Origin: Sphingomonas bacterium
GTDB taxonomy: Bacteria > Pseudomonadota > Alphaproteobacteria > Sphingomonadales > Sphingomonadaceae
Direction of reading: 5' to 3'
DNA length: 40,841 nt
Assembly (NCBI RefSeq): GCF_028292945.1
Contig: NZ_JAQGLJ010000038.1
Location: 1-40,841 of the forward strand
The notes under the pieces were generated by a model. The model ran no database searches, had not been told where the DNA came from, and was given only the letters and a program-made list of their open reading frames with translations. Shown piece by piece: positions 15,757 through 23,871 of the stretch. Position 1 is the stretch's first letter, and the number at the start of each line of letters is the position of its first letter. The position numbers and the translations under genes are program-made.

Positions 15757-16485
15757 ATGGACCGTGTCGTTTACGACCGAATGGCGGCGCATGACTCCAC
15801 CCACTGGTGGTACCGGGCGCGGCGTGACGTTCTGCAAAGCTACCTCCAGCGTTACGGCGCGCTGCCGGGCGACGCGCGCATCCTGGAGATCGGCTGCGGC
15901 ACGGGTCACAATCTGCCGATGCTCGCCCGCTTCGGCGCGGTGGAGGCGATCGAGATCGACCCCGCCGCCCGGGCGATCGCCAGCGAGCGGCTCGGCCGGC
16001 CGGTCGGGGACGCCCCGTTGCCAGAACTGCCGGGCGTGGAGCGCGGCGCCTACGACCTGATCGCCGTGCTCGACGTGGTCGAGCATATCGCCGACGACGT
16101 CGCCGCGCTCAAGGCGATGGGCGAGTGTCTGAAACCCGGCGGCAAGATCCTGATCGCGGTTCCCGCGCATCCGTGGATGTGGAGCGCGCACGACGTGGTC
16201 AACCACCACCACCGCCGCTATACCAAGGCATCGCTCAGGGCGGCGATCGCGGAGGCGGGGTTGCGGCCCGAGAAGCTCGGCTGGCTCAACTCGCTGCTGT
16301 TCCCCCTCGCTGCCGCGGGACGGCTGGCGGGCAAGCTGACCGGGCGGCAGGACAGCGATGACTCACCGCCGCCGGGGCTGGTGAACGCGCTGTTCGAGCG
16401 GATCTTCCGTCTGGAACGTCACCTGGTCGGCAGGGTGCCGCTGACGCCCGGGATATCGCTGGTGACGTTGGCGGTGCCTGCCTGA
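15757..16485 (+). CDS. Class I SAM-dependent methyltransferase in glycosylation module
   Basis: 242-aa methyltransferase. The N-terminal HWWYRARRDVLQSYL is typical of a group found with polysaccharide and lipid modification genes. The SAM loop ILEIGCGTGHNLPML, the acidic strand end AIEIDP, and the motif YDLIAVLDVVEHIADD are all clear. A His-rich HDVVNHHHRRYTKASL follows. Some hydrophobicity near residues 175-190 (LNSLLFPLAAAGRLAG) could touch the membrane. It starts one base after the gtrA stop. Its last 67 bp overlap the 3' end of the convergent GT2 gene. The acceptor is unknown; sugar or lipid O-methylation is inferred from context. Confidence 0.88.
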   Translation: MDRVVYDRMAAHDSTHWWYRARRDVLQSYLQRYGALPGDARILEIGCGTGHNLPMLARFGAVEAIEIDPAARAIASERLGRPVGDAPLPELPGVERGAYDLIAVLDVVEHIADDVAALKAMGECLKPGGKILIAVPAHPWMWSAHDVVNHHHRRYTKASLRAAIAEAGLRPEKLGWLNSLLFPLAAAGRLAGKLTGRQDSDDSPPPGLVNALFERIFRLERHLVGRVPLTPGISLVTLAVPA

Positions 16486-17540
16486 CCCAACCCTCCGTTC
16501 GAGCTGGGCGAAGTCGAGGGATCATGTGTCTCCACTGCGCTCGACACGAACGGGGAAGGGCTCTGATCCGCAACGAACCCGATACTCGCGCGCCCCTGCA
16601 CCGGGCCGGTGATGTCGGCGACGAGGTAAAGCGGCCGGCGTTTCACCTCCACATACATGCGACCCAGATACTCGCCGATCATCCCGAGCACGAACATCTG
16701 CACCGCGCCCAGGAACACGACCACCAGCATGGTCGAGGTCCAGCCCTGCACCGCCGAGCCGGAGAAGAAGCCCACCGCGACGTAGATGAACAGCAGCAGC
16801 GCCACCCCGGTCAGCGCCAGCCCCGCATGGCTCGCGAACCGCAGCGGCGCGGTGGAGAAGCCGGTGACCGCGTCGAACGCCAGCCGCAGCATCTTGGCCA
16901 GCGGATAGTTCGTCTCGCCCGCCGCCCGCTCGGCGCGGTCGTACGGGAACGGCACCTGCCGGAACCCGACCCAGGCCACCATGCCGCGGATGAAACGCGC
17001 CTGTTCGGGCAGGGAGAGGAACGCGTCCAGCGCCCGCCTGCTCATCAGCCGGAAGTCGCCGGTGTCGAGCGGGATCTCCGTGTCGGTCAGGCGGTCGAGC
17101 AGGCGATAGAAGATCGCCGCGGTCGCCTTCTTGAACAGCGTCTCGCCCTGCCGGTTGCGGCGGACGGCATAGACGACATCGGCGCCCTGCTCCGCCATCG
17201 CGCGCCGCATGTCGGCCAGCAGTTCGGGCGGATCCTGCAGATCGGCGTCGATGATCAGGATCTGCTCACCCGCACACAGATCCAGCCCGGCGGTCAGCGC
17301 GAGCTGATGCCCGTGATTGCGCGACAGGTTGATCGCCACCAGCCGCGGGTCCGCCGCCGCGAGCCGCTGCATGACCGCCCAGCTGTCATCGCGACTGCCG
17401 TCGTTGACCAGCACGATCTCGTGATCGTCACCCACGGCCGCGCGCGCGGCCGTGCTGACCCGTTCGTGCAGCATCTCCAGGCACGGTGCTTCGTTGTAGC
17501 AGGGGATGACGACGGACAAAGCAGGGCGCATGGATTGCAT
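16419..17540 (-). CDS. GtrB/ArnC-type polyprenyl-phosphate glycosyltransferase (GT2) with repeat-derived tail
   Basis: 373-aa GT2 enzyme that should load a sugar onto polyprenyl phosphate at the inner membrane. Seen: LSVVIPCYNEAPCLEML, VLVNDGSRDDSW, the metal-binding D98-A-D100 in LIIDADLQDPPELL, TGDFRLMSRRALDAFL, and two C-terminal helices (about 255-277 and 285-310) followed by IGEYLGRMYVEVKRRPLY. GtrB-type proteins normally end soon after that motif. Here about 55 extra residues follow, of which about 330-349 are encoded by a dispersed palindromic repeat and the last 22 run antisense into the methyltransferase 3' end. ATG 17540 is used; ATG 17531 is an alternative. Confidence 0.9.
   Translation of the reverse strand: MQSMRPALSVVIPCYNEAPCLEMLHERVSTAARAAVGDDHEIVLVNDGSRDDSWAVMQRLAAADPRLVAINLSRNHGHQLALTAGLDLCAGEQILIIDADLQDPPELLADMRRAMAEQGADVVYAVRRNRQGETLFKKATAAIFYRLLDRLTDTEIPLDTGDFRLMSRRALDAFLSLPEQARFIRGMVAWVGFRQVPFPYDRAERAAGETNYPLAKMLRLAFDAVTGFSTAPLRFASHAGLALTGVALLLFIYVAVGFFSGSAVQGWTSTMLVVVFLGAVQMFVLGMIGEYLGRMYVEVKRRPLYLVADITGPVQGRASIGFVADQSPSPFVSSAVETHDPSTSPSSNGGLGQAGTANVTSDIPGVSGTLPTR
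16495..16553. repeat. Dispersed palindromic repeat read as GT2 C-terminal tail
   Basis: Ends are inverted: CCGTTCGAG at 16495-16503 pairs with CGAACGG at 16547-16553, and inner arms GCGAAGTCGAG / CTCGAC-type sequences also pair imperfectly. This TTCGAG...TCGACACGAACGG element is a common sphingomonad intergenic repeat to my knowledge. On the minus strand it is open and extends the GT2 reading frame. Confidence 0.75.
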
Positions 17541-17623
17541 CTAGCGGGGACCAGCGGGGGCGTCATGGGGCAAGTTGTGACACGGCGTGCGTAGGGCTGG
17601 GGTTTCTGCAAGGAGAACCCGCC

Positions 17624-17797
17624 GTGGCGACCGTGATCAGCAAGGATGAAGCCTGCGCCCACCTCGCGGCTGTCCTCGATCGCGCAACGGGCAGCGAGGA
17701 AATCGACATCGAACGGCGAGGCGCAGTCAAGCTCAAGCTTGTGCCGACAGCCGCGCCTCTGACGGGCAAACGTCAGCCGGGAACGTTGAAGGACTGA
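17624..17797 (+). CDS. Type II antitoxin (Phd/YefM or VapB-like), orphaned
   Basis: 57-aa protein: an N-terminal helical region with ATVISKDEACAHLAAVLDRA, then EEIDIERRGAVKLKLVP, the usual gEei.I.r.g.pva.LvP pattern of Phd-like antitoxins, and an ending KRQPGTLKD similar to the R-x-P-G-x-L-K-G tail of antitoxins paired with PIN toxins. The start is GTG 17624 with AAGGAG 8 bases upstream. It is intact, while the following PIN toxin is a remnant. Such antitoxins bind and repress their own promoter and block the toxin's RNase; the repression role could persist. Too short for many automatic gene callers. Confidence 0.75.
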   Translation: MATVISKDEACAHLAAVLDRATGSEEIDIERRGAVKLKLVPTAAPLTGKRQPGTLKD

Positions 17798-17854
17798 CCG
17801 TGCCGCCAAGCTTTTGAGAGCCGCTACGCGATGAATGCACAGGTTGGCCCAAGG

Positions 17855-17987
17855 ATGACGATCGAGACTTCTCCTCGACACTCACGCCTTGGCTTGGTCG
17901 GCCGATCGCGCGCCTGATTTGACCCGCCGCGCTCAAGAATCGATCGACGACAAGCTCGACCAGTTCGGCGTCCGCCCCCTTTGGTGA
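17855..17987 (+). pseudogene. PIN-domain (VapC-type) toxin remnant: frameshifted and internally deleted
   Basis: From 17868 the frame reads LLLDTHALAWSADRAP, then DLTRRAQESIDDKLDQFGVRPLW and TGA at 17985-17987. The first part is the classical PIN N-terminus with the first metal-binding Asp; the final LDQFGVRPLW matches the usual extreme C-terminus (YGV..LW). About 80-90 middle residues, including the other catalytic acids, are missing. ATG 17855 is one base out of frame with this stretch, and a TGA precedes it in its own frame, so no start is available. The stop abuts the convergent M48 gene. Inactive by inspection. Confidence 0.75.
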
Positions 17988-18968
17988 TCAGCGCGCGACG
18001 ATCAGCTTGACGAGCCTTCCGGGCCGCAGCGCCACACGCGGGTCCAGGGCGTTGAGGACGCTGAACCGGTCCACCTGTCGATCGCCATAGGCCATGCGTG
18101 CGGCGAGGCGGGCGACCGTGTCGCCCGCGCGAACGGTATGGACGCGCACCACCTTCCTGCCGTCGTCATAGGGCAGCCCGTCCAGCATGCGCAGGAAGCG
18201 CTGGTCCTGCGTCCCGGTCGTATCCGGCCGACCCGTTGCCGCCGCCAGCCGCGCCGCACGGGTCATGCGCTCGGCGCCGTTGGGATGGCTCGACATCCAG
18301 GTCGGGCCGCCGGCCGTCTTGCCGGTGATCGCGGCCTGCAATCGCGTCGAGTCGTTCAGCCCGGCGAGCATGTCGGCGAGCGCGTGCGGGGTGTAGCCGG
18401 CCCGGGCGATGTAGCTCACGCCCAGATTGTCGGCCTCGAACTCCTGCTCGCGGCTGAAGCGCAGCGTGTAGAGCTGCGAGCCCATGCCCGCCGCGCGGCC
18501 GAGCAGGCTGCTGCCCGTCACCGAGCCCAGGATCGACGCGGCGATGTTGCCGACCTGCGCGCGCGTGTTGCGCTTGCTGGCATGGCGCGCCGCGACATGG
18601 CCGACCTCGTGCCCCAGCACCGAGGCCAGCTCGGCTTCGGAGTTCATCAACGCGAGCAGCTGGCGAGTGACGTACACATAGCCGCCCGGGATCGCGAAGG
18701 CGTTCTCGACCGGGGAATCGAGCAGCGTCACGGTGAAGTCGCTGCCCGCGTTGGACAGCCCCGATTGCAGCGCCACGCGCCTGCCGACCCGCTCCACCGT
18801 CGCGGCCTCCTCGCCGCGATAGGCGCCGCCGAACTGCGCCATCAGCTGCGGATGCGCCTGCGCGCCCGTCGCCTTGTCGGACGCCGAGACGCTGCGCGCC
18901 TGCGCCGCCACCGTGGCGGGCGCGCTCGCGAGCAGCAGCGCGGCGGCAAAAGTCAGACGGCTACGCAT
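17988..18968 (-). CDS. Periplasmic M48 metalloprotease with C-terminal LysM-like domain
   Basis: 326-aa exported zinc protease. A signal peptide (about 1-22, cleavage after AQA-type residues) precedes the M48 domain. The zinc motif H120-E-V-G-H124 lies in ELASVLGHEVGHVAARHA, and the third ligand lies in EQEFEADNLG (about E176). SSHPNGAERMTRAARLA closes the catalytic domain. The final 50 residues (HTVRAGDTVARLAARMAYGD then LNALDP and LRPGRLVKLIV) look like a LysM peptidoglycan-binding fold. ATG 18968 has GGGAG about 8 bases upstream. Relatives such as BepA, LoiP and YcaL act in outer-membrane protein quality control. It is followed by the PIN remnant; the DUF885 gene lies 12 bp upstream on the same strand, so the two may be co-transcribed. 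Confidence 0.92.
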   Translation of the reverse strand: MRSRLTFAAALLLASAPATVAAQARSVSASDKATGAQAHPQLMAQFGGAYRGEEAATVERVGRRVALQSGLSNAGSDFTVTLLDSPVENAFAIPGGYVYVTRQLLALMNSEAELASVLGHEVGHVAARHASKRNTRAQVGNIAASILGSVTGSSLLGRAAGMGSQLYTLRFSREQEFEADNLGVSYIARAGYTPHALADMLAGLNDSTRLQAAITGKTAGGPTWMSSHPNGAERMTRAARLAAATGRPDTTGTQDQRFLRMLDGLPYDDGRKVVRVHTVRAGDTVARLAARMAYGDRQVDRFSVLNALDPRVALRPGRLVKLIVAR

Positions 18969-18980
18969 ACACTCACTCCC

Positions 18981-20780
18981 TCATGCACGGGCAGTGCGCG
19001 CACGCTCAGCCGTGAGTCGTTCCAGCATCACCAGCGGCATCGCGCCGGCTTCCAGCACATCGTGAAACTGCTTCAGATCGAATTTGTTGCCGGCGATCGC
19101 TTGCGCCTCGGCGCGGGCGCGCAACCAGGATGCGTGACCGATCTTGTACGAGCAGGCCTGGCCGACGAGCACGCAGTAACGCTCGATCTCGCGCTGCGCA
19201 CGCGGGCGGGCGAAGCCGACGGTATCGACGAAATACTGCGTCGCCTTTTCTCTGGACCACCCCTGCGCGTGAATGCCGGTGTCGACCACCAGCCGGGCCG
19301 CGCGGAACAGGAACGACTGCAGGTATCCCGCCCGCTCGATCGGGCTCGCGAACCCGCCCAGCTCGTCCGCCAGCTGCTCCGCGTACAGGGCCCATCCCTC
19401 CAGATAGGCGTTGAAGAAGGCGATCTTGCGTAGCGGATGCGTCGCCGCGCGCTGTGCGGTCGAGATCTGCAGGTGATGGCCGGGCACGCCCTCGTGATAG
19501 GTCAGCGCCGGGAGCGAGTATTTCGGCCAGTCGGCGACCGATTTCAGGTTGATCCAGTAGATCGCGGGGCGGGAGCCATCGAGCGGGGCGCGATAATAAT
19601 AGCCGTTCGATGCGCCATCCTGAATCGCCGGCGCGACGCGGCGGATCTCCAGCGGCGCATCGGGCGCATTGGAGAATGCCTTGGCGAGGCGGTTCTGCAT
19701 CGCGCGGTTGCCGGTGTTGAGGCTGGCGAGCAGCGCCGCACGCCCGGCATCGGTGTCGGGATAGAGCTGAGCGGGAGATTTGTTCAGCTGCGCCAGCCGC
19801 GCGCCGACGCTGCCCTGTGTCAGGCCCTGCCCCCGCAGAATCGTGTCGAGCTGCGCCGACAGGTCGGCGACCTGCTCCAGGCCCATGCGATGCACCTCCG
19901 CGGGCGTGAAATTGGTCGTGGTCGCCTGCGCGAGTGCGGCCGCGTAGATCGCATCGCCACCGGGAATGGCCTGCAGGCCGGCGGTACTGCGCGCCTTTGT
20001 CCGCAGCTGGCGGACGGCGGCGATCTGGCGGTCGAGCGCCGGATAGACGGTCTGCTCGACCAGCCGGGCGGCGCGGGTGCCATAATCGCCGGTCAGCTTT
20101 GCCTCGCGCGCACGCGTGACCAGGCTGCGGGTCAGGCCATTGTCGGCGGGCGAGGCGCCACGCAGCTTGGTCATCTGCGCCAGCGCCAGATCGAGGCAGA
20201 AGTCGGGGGCGAGCCGACCCTTCGCCGCCTGTTCGCGTTGCACCGCCGTGTCGTCGTCCAGCGCGCGTCCAACCAGCGCCAGCCGGTCGAGATACGCCGA
20301 TGCATCGTCGGCGGTCGCGATCGGGTGGGTGGTATCGAGAAAGTCCGGCAGCGAGAAGTAAGCGCCGTCCTGTTGCGAGATGCGATACGGCTGCTGCGGC
20401 GAGCCGAGCCCGAAACGTTCCGGCCCGACGATCGCCTGATCGACCGAATACAGCACGACCTCGCGATCGATCTTCGCCTGCGCTGAGAGGGACGCGGGGT
20501 TGATCCTGGTCAGACGGGCGCGATGGCCGCGTGCCCGCGCGAGGTCCTTGGCAAGCGCGCCCGGCCCGCCGTCGCCCAGCTTGCGCCGCAACCCTGCGTT
20601 CGCACCCTTGTCGAGCCCCAGCGATGTCGCCAGCTCGGGCGCGTTCTGCACCGTGTCGGCGAAGATCGTGTCGAACGCGGCGGTCAGCGCAGCGTCGCCC
20701 TTCTGCGCGAACGCTTCACCCGGCAGCAGCGCGACGGTGGCGGCGGCGGTGCTGCCGGCGATGAACTGACGGCGGTGCAT
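18981..20780 (-). CDS. DUF885 family putative metallopeptidase, Tat-exported (paralogue 2)
   Basis: 599-aa exported protein. The N-terminus MHRRQFIAGSTAAATVALLP is a twin-arginine signal (RRQFIAG), cleaved near AFA-Q, so export is of a folded protein. The zincin-like motif HEGVPGHHLQI sits at about residue 429, with PAIYWINLKSVADWPKYSLP before it and FFNAYLEGWALYAEQLADEL after it, all DUF885 hallmarks. ATG 20780 has a GGAGAA stretch 7 bases upstream. It shares the family and core motif with the lipoprotein at 3035-4858 but uses a different export route. The M48 protease gene follows after 12 bp, suggesting a periplasmic peptidase operon. Substrate unknown. Confidence 0.92.
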   Translation of the reverse strand: MHRRQFIAGSTAAATVALLPGEAFAQKGDAALTAAFDTIFADTVQNAPELATSLGLDKGANAGLRRKLGDGGPGALAKDLARARGHRARLTRINPASLSAQAKIDREVVLYSVDQAIVGPERFGLGSPQQPYRISQQDGAYFSLPDFLDTTHPIATADDASAYLDRLALVGRALDDDTAVQREQAAKGRLAPDFCLDLALAQMTKLRGASPADNGLTRSLVTRAREAKLTGDYGTRAARLVEQTVYPALDRQIAAVRQLRTKARSTAGLQAIPGGDAIYAAALAQATTTNFTPAEVHRMGLEQVADLSAQLDTILRGQGLTQGSVGARLAQLNKSPAQLYPDTDAGRAALLASLNTGNRAMQNRLAKAFSNAPDAPLEIRRVAPAIQDGASNGYYYRAPLDGSRPAIYWINLKSVADWPKYSLPALTYHEGVPGHHLQISTAQRAATHPLRKIAFFNAYLEGWALYAEQLADELGGFASPIERAGYLQSFLFRAARLVVDTGIHAQGWSREKATQYFVDTVGFARPRAQREIERYCVLVGQACSYKIGHASWLRARAEAQAIAGNKFDLKQFHDVLEAGAMPLVMLERLTAERARTARA

Positions 20781-20875
20781 GTGGTTCTCCTCGGGCGCGA
20801 CACGATAGCAAGCTGCGCGACCGTACGGCAGCGGCGCGGCTGTCGCTACCGCGTTTGCGTCGCTACGCTGCGTCG

Positions 20876-21337
20876 ATGAGCGCGTACGACCACCCCGCCA
20901 CCGCCCGCATCCTGACCTTCCTGACCGACATCGGCATCCCGGTCGCCGCAGAGGCGCTCGGCCAGGACACGCTGCTGTCCGCGATCACGGTACGGCACGG
21001 GACGGTCGTGTTCGATCCCGATCGACTGACGCAACCGGGCGACCTGTTGCACGAGGCGGGTCATGTCGCGGTAAGCGACCCGGCTGTCCGGACCGCAAGG
21101 GCGGAGGTGGCCGATGACGCGGGCGAGGAGATGGCGGCGATCGCCTGGTCGTGGGCGGCGGCGCAGGCGATCGGCATCGAGCCGCGGTTGTTGTTTCATG
21201 CGGACGGCTATCGCGGCGACTCGGATTGGCTGATCGAGGTCTTCTCGCAGGGCTCGCCGCTCGGCGTGCCGCTGCTCGTGTTCTGGGGGCTGGCGGAGCC
21301 GGGCTGCTTTCCCGCCATGACGCGCTGGGTGCGCTAG
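20876..21337 (+). CDS. Small HEAGH zincin-like hypothetical protein
   Basis: 153-aa protein with no recognised family. It contains H-E-A-G-H in DLLHEAGHVAVSDP at about residues 59-72, followed some 28 residues later by GEEMAAIAWSWAAAQAIGI, where a Glu could serve as third zinc ligand as in gluzincins or ImmA/IrrE-type proteases. The C-terminal half (HADGYRGDSDWLIEVFSQG then GVPLLVFWGLAEPGCFP) is unusual and rich in aromatic residues. There is no signal peptide. ATG 20876 is used; a TTG 21 bases earlier is in frame. The stop overlaps the stop of rsh by 2-4 bases in a convergent pair. Function unknown. Confidence 0.75.
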   Translation: MSAYDHPATARILTFLTDIGIPVAAEALGQDTLLSAITVRHGTVVFDPDRLTQPGDLLHEAGHVAVSDPAVRTARAEVADDAGEEMAAIAWSWAAAQAIGIEPRLLFHADGYRGDSDWLIEVFSQGSPLGVPLLVFWGLAEPGCFPAMTRWVR

Positions 21338-23445
21338 ATCCGTTCCACCGCGTGCACCGCATCCGCCGCGCGCAGCGCCGCCATCAGCCGGAGCAGTTGC
21401 GCCAGGTCGTGGACCTCGACGTCGATGGTGTTGGTGTGAAAGCGCGTATCGCGGGTGTCGAGGCGCAGGTTGATGATGTTGGCTTTGTGCTGGCCGATCA
21501 CCGACGCGACGAGGCCCAGTGCGCCGGGCTCGTTCCTGACCATCACGGACACCCGCGCCACCGCGCCGTCCGCGCCGTCGCCCCAGCCGAGATCGAGCCA
21601 GTCGGTCTCCTCCGCGGAGCGATCCGCCAGTTCGGCCAGCACCGCGCACTCGATCGCATGGACCTCGATGCCGGCGTCCGGGCGGCGCAGGCCGACGATG
21701 CGGTCGCCGGGCACCGGATGGCAGCAGGTGGCGAGGTCGAACGCGACCCCCGGCGTCAGCCCCTTGATCGAGATCGCCTGCACCTGCGGCGCGGCGGCCG
21801 CCATGTCGGCACCCGCCGATCCGGGCATCAGCGCCTCCATCACCGCGCCGTCGGTCAGCGTGTGCCGCGCGATCGCGATCAGCAGCGCCGCCTCGTCCAC
21901 TAGCTTCAGTCGGCGCAGCGCGTGGTCTGTCGCATCGGCGGCCAGCGTGGCGGGCAGACGCGCGATGATGTCGTCGAGCAGCTTGCGGCCGAGCTTGAGA
22001 TGCTCGTCGCGTTCCTTGTGGCGCAGATGGCGGCGGATCGCGGCGAGCGCCTTGCCGGTGATCGCGACGTCCAGCCAGGCGGGCTGCGGCTCCTGCGCCT
22101 TGGAGCGCAGGATCGCGACCTGATCGCCATTCTCGATCACCGTCGACAGCGGCACGACGCGGCCGTTGATCTTGGCGCCGACCGCCTGATCGCCGAGATC
22201 GGTATGGACCGCATAGGCGAAGTCGATCGGCGTCGCGCCCTTGGGCAGCTGCGTCAGCTCGCCCTTGGGCGTAAAGGCGAAGATGCGGTCAGCATACATC
22301 GCCATGCGGGTATGTTCGAGCAGCTCCTCGGGCGTCGCGGCGGTATCGAGGATCTCGACCAGATCGCGGATCCAGCTATGGTCCCCCGACCCGCCGACCT
22401 CGGCGCGCGTGCCCTCCTTGTACGCCCAGTGCGCGGCCAGGCCGAATTCCGCCTCGGCATGCATCGTCTTGGAGCGGATCTGGATTTCGACGCGCGTGTT
22501 CTCGGCATGGATGACGCTGGTGTGGAGCGAGCGATAGCCGTTGCGCTTGGGGGTGGAGATATAGTCCTTGAACCGCCCGGGCACCATCGGCCAGCGACGG
22601 TGGATCGCGCCCAGCGCGCGATAACATTCCTCGTCCGAGCCGACCACGACGCGGAACGCCATGATGTCGGACAGCTGCTCGAAGCTGATGTGCCGCCCCG
22701 CCATCTTGCGCCAGATCGAATAGGGATGCTTCTCGCGACCGCCGACCTCGGCGTCGATACCGGCGCGGCCCAGCAGCAGCTTCACGCCGGACGCGATCTT
22801 GGCGATGCGGTCGCCACCACCTTCCTTGAGCTGCGCGAGCCGACGGGTGACGGATTCGAACGCCTCCGGCTCGATCTCGCGAAAGGCGAGCGTCTGCATC
22901 TCCTTCATGAATTCGTACATGCCGACGCGCTCGGCGAGCGGGGCGTAGATATCCATCGTCTCGCGCGCGATGCGGCGGCGCTTCTCGGGCTTGGCGATGT
23001 GGTGGAGCGTGCGCATGTTGTGCAGCCGGTCGGCGAGCTTGACCAGCAGCACGCGGATGTCGTCGGACATGGCGAGCAGGAACTTGCGCAGATTTTCCGC
23101 CGCGCGCTCGTTGTCGGACTGCGCCTCGATCCGCGACAATTTGGTCACGCCGTCGACCAGCCGCGCGACGTTGGGGCCGAACAGCCGCTCGATCTCCTCG
23201 GGCGTGGTCAGCGTGTCCTCGACCGTGTCGTGGAGGATCGCGGTGGCGATCGTCTCGGCGTCGAGCCGGAGGTCGGTCAGGATTCCCGCGACCTCGATCG
23301 GGTGCGAGAAATAGGGGTCGCCCGATGCGCGCTTCTGGCTGCCATGCGCCTGCATGGAAAAGACATAGGCGCGGTTGAGCAGCGCCTCGTCGGCGTCGGG
23401 ATCGTAGTCGAGGACGCGATCCACCAGCTCATATTGCCGCAGCAT
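21334..23445 (-). CDS. rsh: Bifunctional (p)ppGpp synthetase/hydrolase, RelA/SpoT homologue
   Basis: 703-aa stringent-response enzyme. Domains in order: HD hydrolase with LHDTVEDT (H72-D73, E76-D77); synthetase with VPGRFKDYISTPKRNGYRSL at about 288-310; TGS with FTPKGELTQLPKGATPIDFAY at about 388; a conserved-Cys/ZBD region ATCCHPVPGDRIVGL; and a C-terminal ACT domain (about 628-703). Both catalytic halves look intact, so it should make and degrade (p)ppGpp as the sole long RSH of alphaproteobacteria. Start ATG 23445 gives the family N-terminus MLRQYELVDRV with AAGGTGG upstream; ATG 23469 is also in frame. The CC_3452-type gene is 41 bp upstream on the same strand. Confidence 0.97.
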   Translation of the reverse strand: MLRQYELVDRVLDYDPDADEALLNRAYVFSMQAHGSQKRASGDPYFSHPIEVAGILTDLRLDAETIATAILHDTVEDTLTTPEEIERLFGPNVARLVDGVTKLSRIEAQSDNERAAENLRKFLLAMSDDIRVLLVKLADRLHNMRTLHHIAKPEKRRRIARETMDIYAPLAERVGMYEFMKEMQTLAFREIEPEAFESVTRRLAQLKEGGGDRIAKIASGVKLLLGRAGIDAEVGGREKHPYSIWRKMAGRHISFEQLSDIMAFRVVVGSDEECYRALGAIHRRWPMVPGRFKDYISTPKRNGYRSLHTSVIHAENTRVEIQIRSKTMHAEAEFGLAAHWAYKEGTRAEVGGSGDHSWIRDLVEILDTAATPEELLEHTRMAMYADRIFAFTPKGELTQLPKGATPIDFAYAVHTDLGDQAVGAKINGRVVPLSTVIENGDQVAILRSKAQEPQPAWLDVAITGKALAAIRRHLRHKERDEHLKLGRKLLDDIIARLPATLAADATDHALRRLKLVDEAALLIAIARHTLTDGAVMEALMPGSAGADMAAAAPQVQAISIKGLTPGVAFDLATCCHPVPGDRIVGLRRPDAGIEVHAIECAVLAELADRSAEETDWLDLGWGDGADGAVARVSVMVRNEPGALGLVASVIGQHKANIINLRLDTRDTRFHTNTIDVEVHDLAQLLRLMAALRAADAVHAVERI

Positions 23446-23486
23446 GCCGCCACCTTGGGGCGACGGCATGCTGCGATGCAACCTGT

Positions 23487-23828
23487 TTAGCGCGCTGCGA
23501 CCGATGCGGAGCCCACGCCCCTCGCGCCGTTGCACTTGGCGAGCTGATCGGCATCGTACGCTTTGCCCGCGACGGTGAAACCGCTGAGCTGGCCGGTCTT
23601 GCGCGCGATCAGCTGGCACAGCACCGCGTCGCGCTCGGGGGCGCGGGCGGCGACGTAGTCGGCGCCGCGCAGCGACCAGGCGGTCGAGCGCGTGACGAGG
23701 GTCGACTTGGCCGGCTGTGCGGCGGGAGTGGCGACGTAATAGCCCCCCGGCGTTTGCGCATCGGCGGTGGCGGCGATCATGGTGGAGCCGACGAGAATGG
23801 CGGCGGCGAAAGCGAGAACCTGGCGCAT
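23487..23828 (-). CDS. CC_3452-type small secreted protein
   Basis: 113-aa protein with a signal peptide (about 1-24, ending ATADAQ). The mature part has TLVTRSTAWSLRGADYVA, then VLCQLIARKTGQLSGFTVAG and DADQLAKCNGAR. This matches the pattern of the CC_3452 family of small alphaproteobacterial exported proteins, in which two Cys near the end are conserved; here they are in VLCQ and AKCN. Function unknown. ATG 23828 has GGGAGG 6 bases upstream. It is divergent from an HxlR regulator, and the 9-bp inverted repeat between them probably controls it. The rsh gene follows after 41 bp, so read-through into rsh is possible. Confidence 0.78.
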   Translation of the reverse strand: MRQVLAFAAAILVGSTMIAATADAQTPGGYYVATPAAQPAKSTLVTRSTAWSLRGADYVAARAPERDAVLCQLIARKTGQLSGFTVAGKAYDADQLAKCNGARGVGSASVAAR

Positions 23829-23871
23829 GAGAACCTCCCTGTAAATGCGTTGCGAATCACCACTTACCCGG

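Noticed and set aside
21922..23490. A 522-codon plus-strand open frame opposite rsh
   Set aside because: The opposite strand encodes all Rsh domains; this frame has no recognisable motif.
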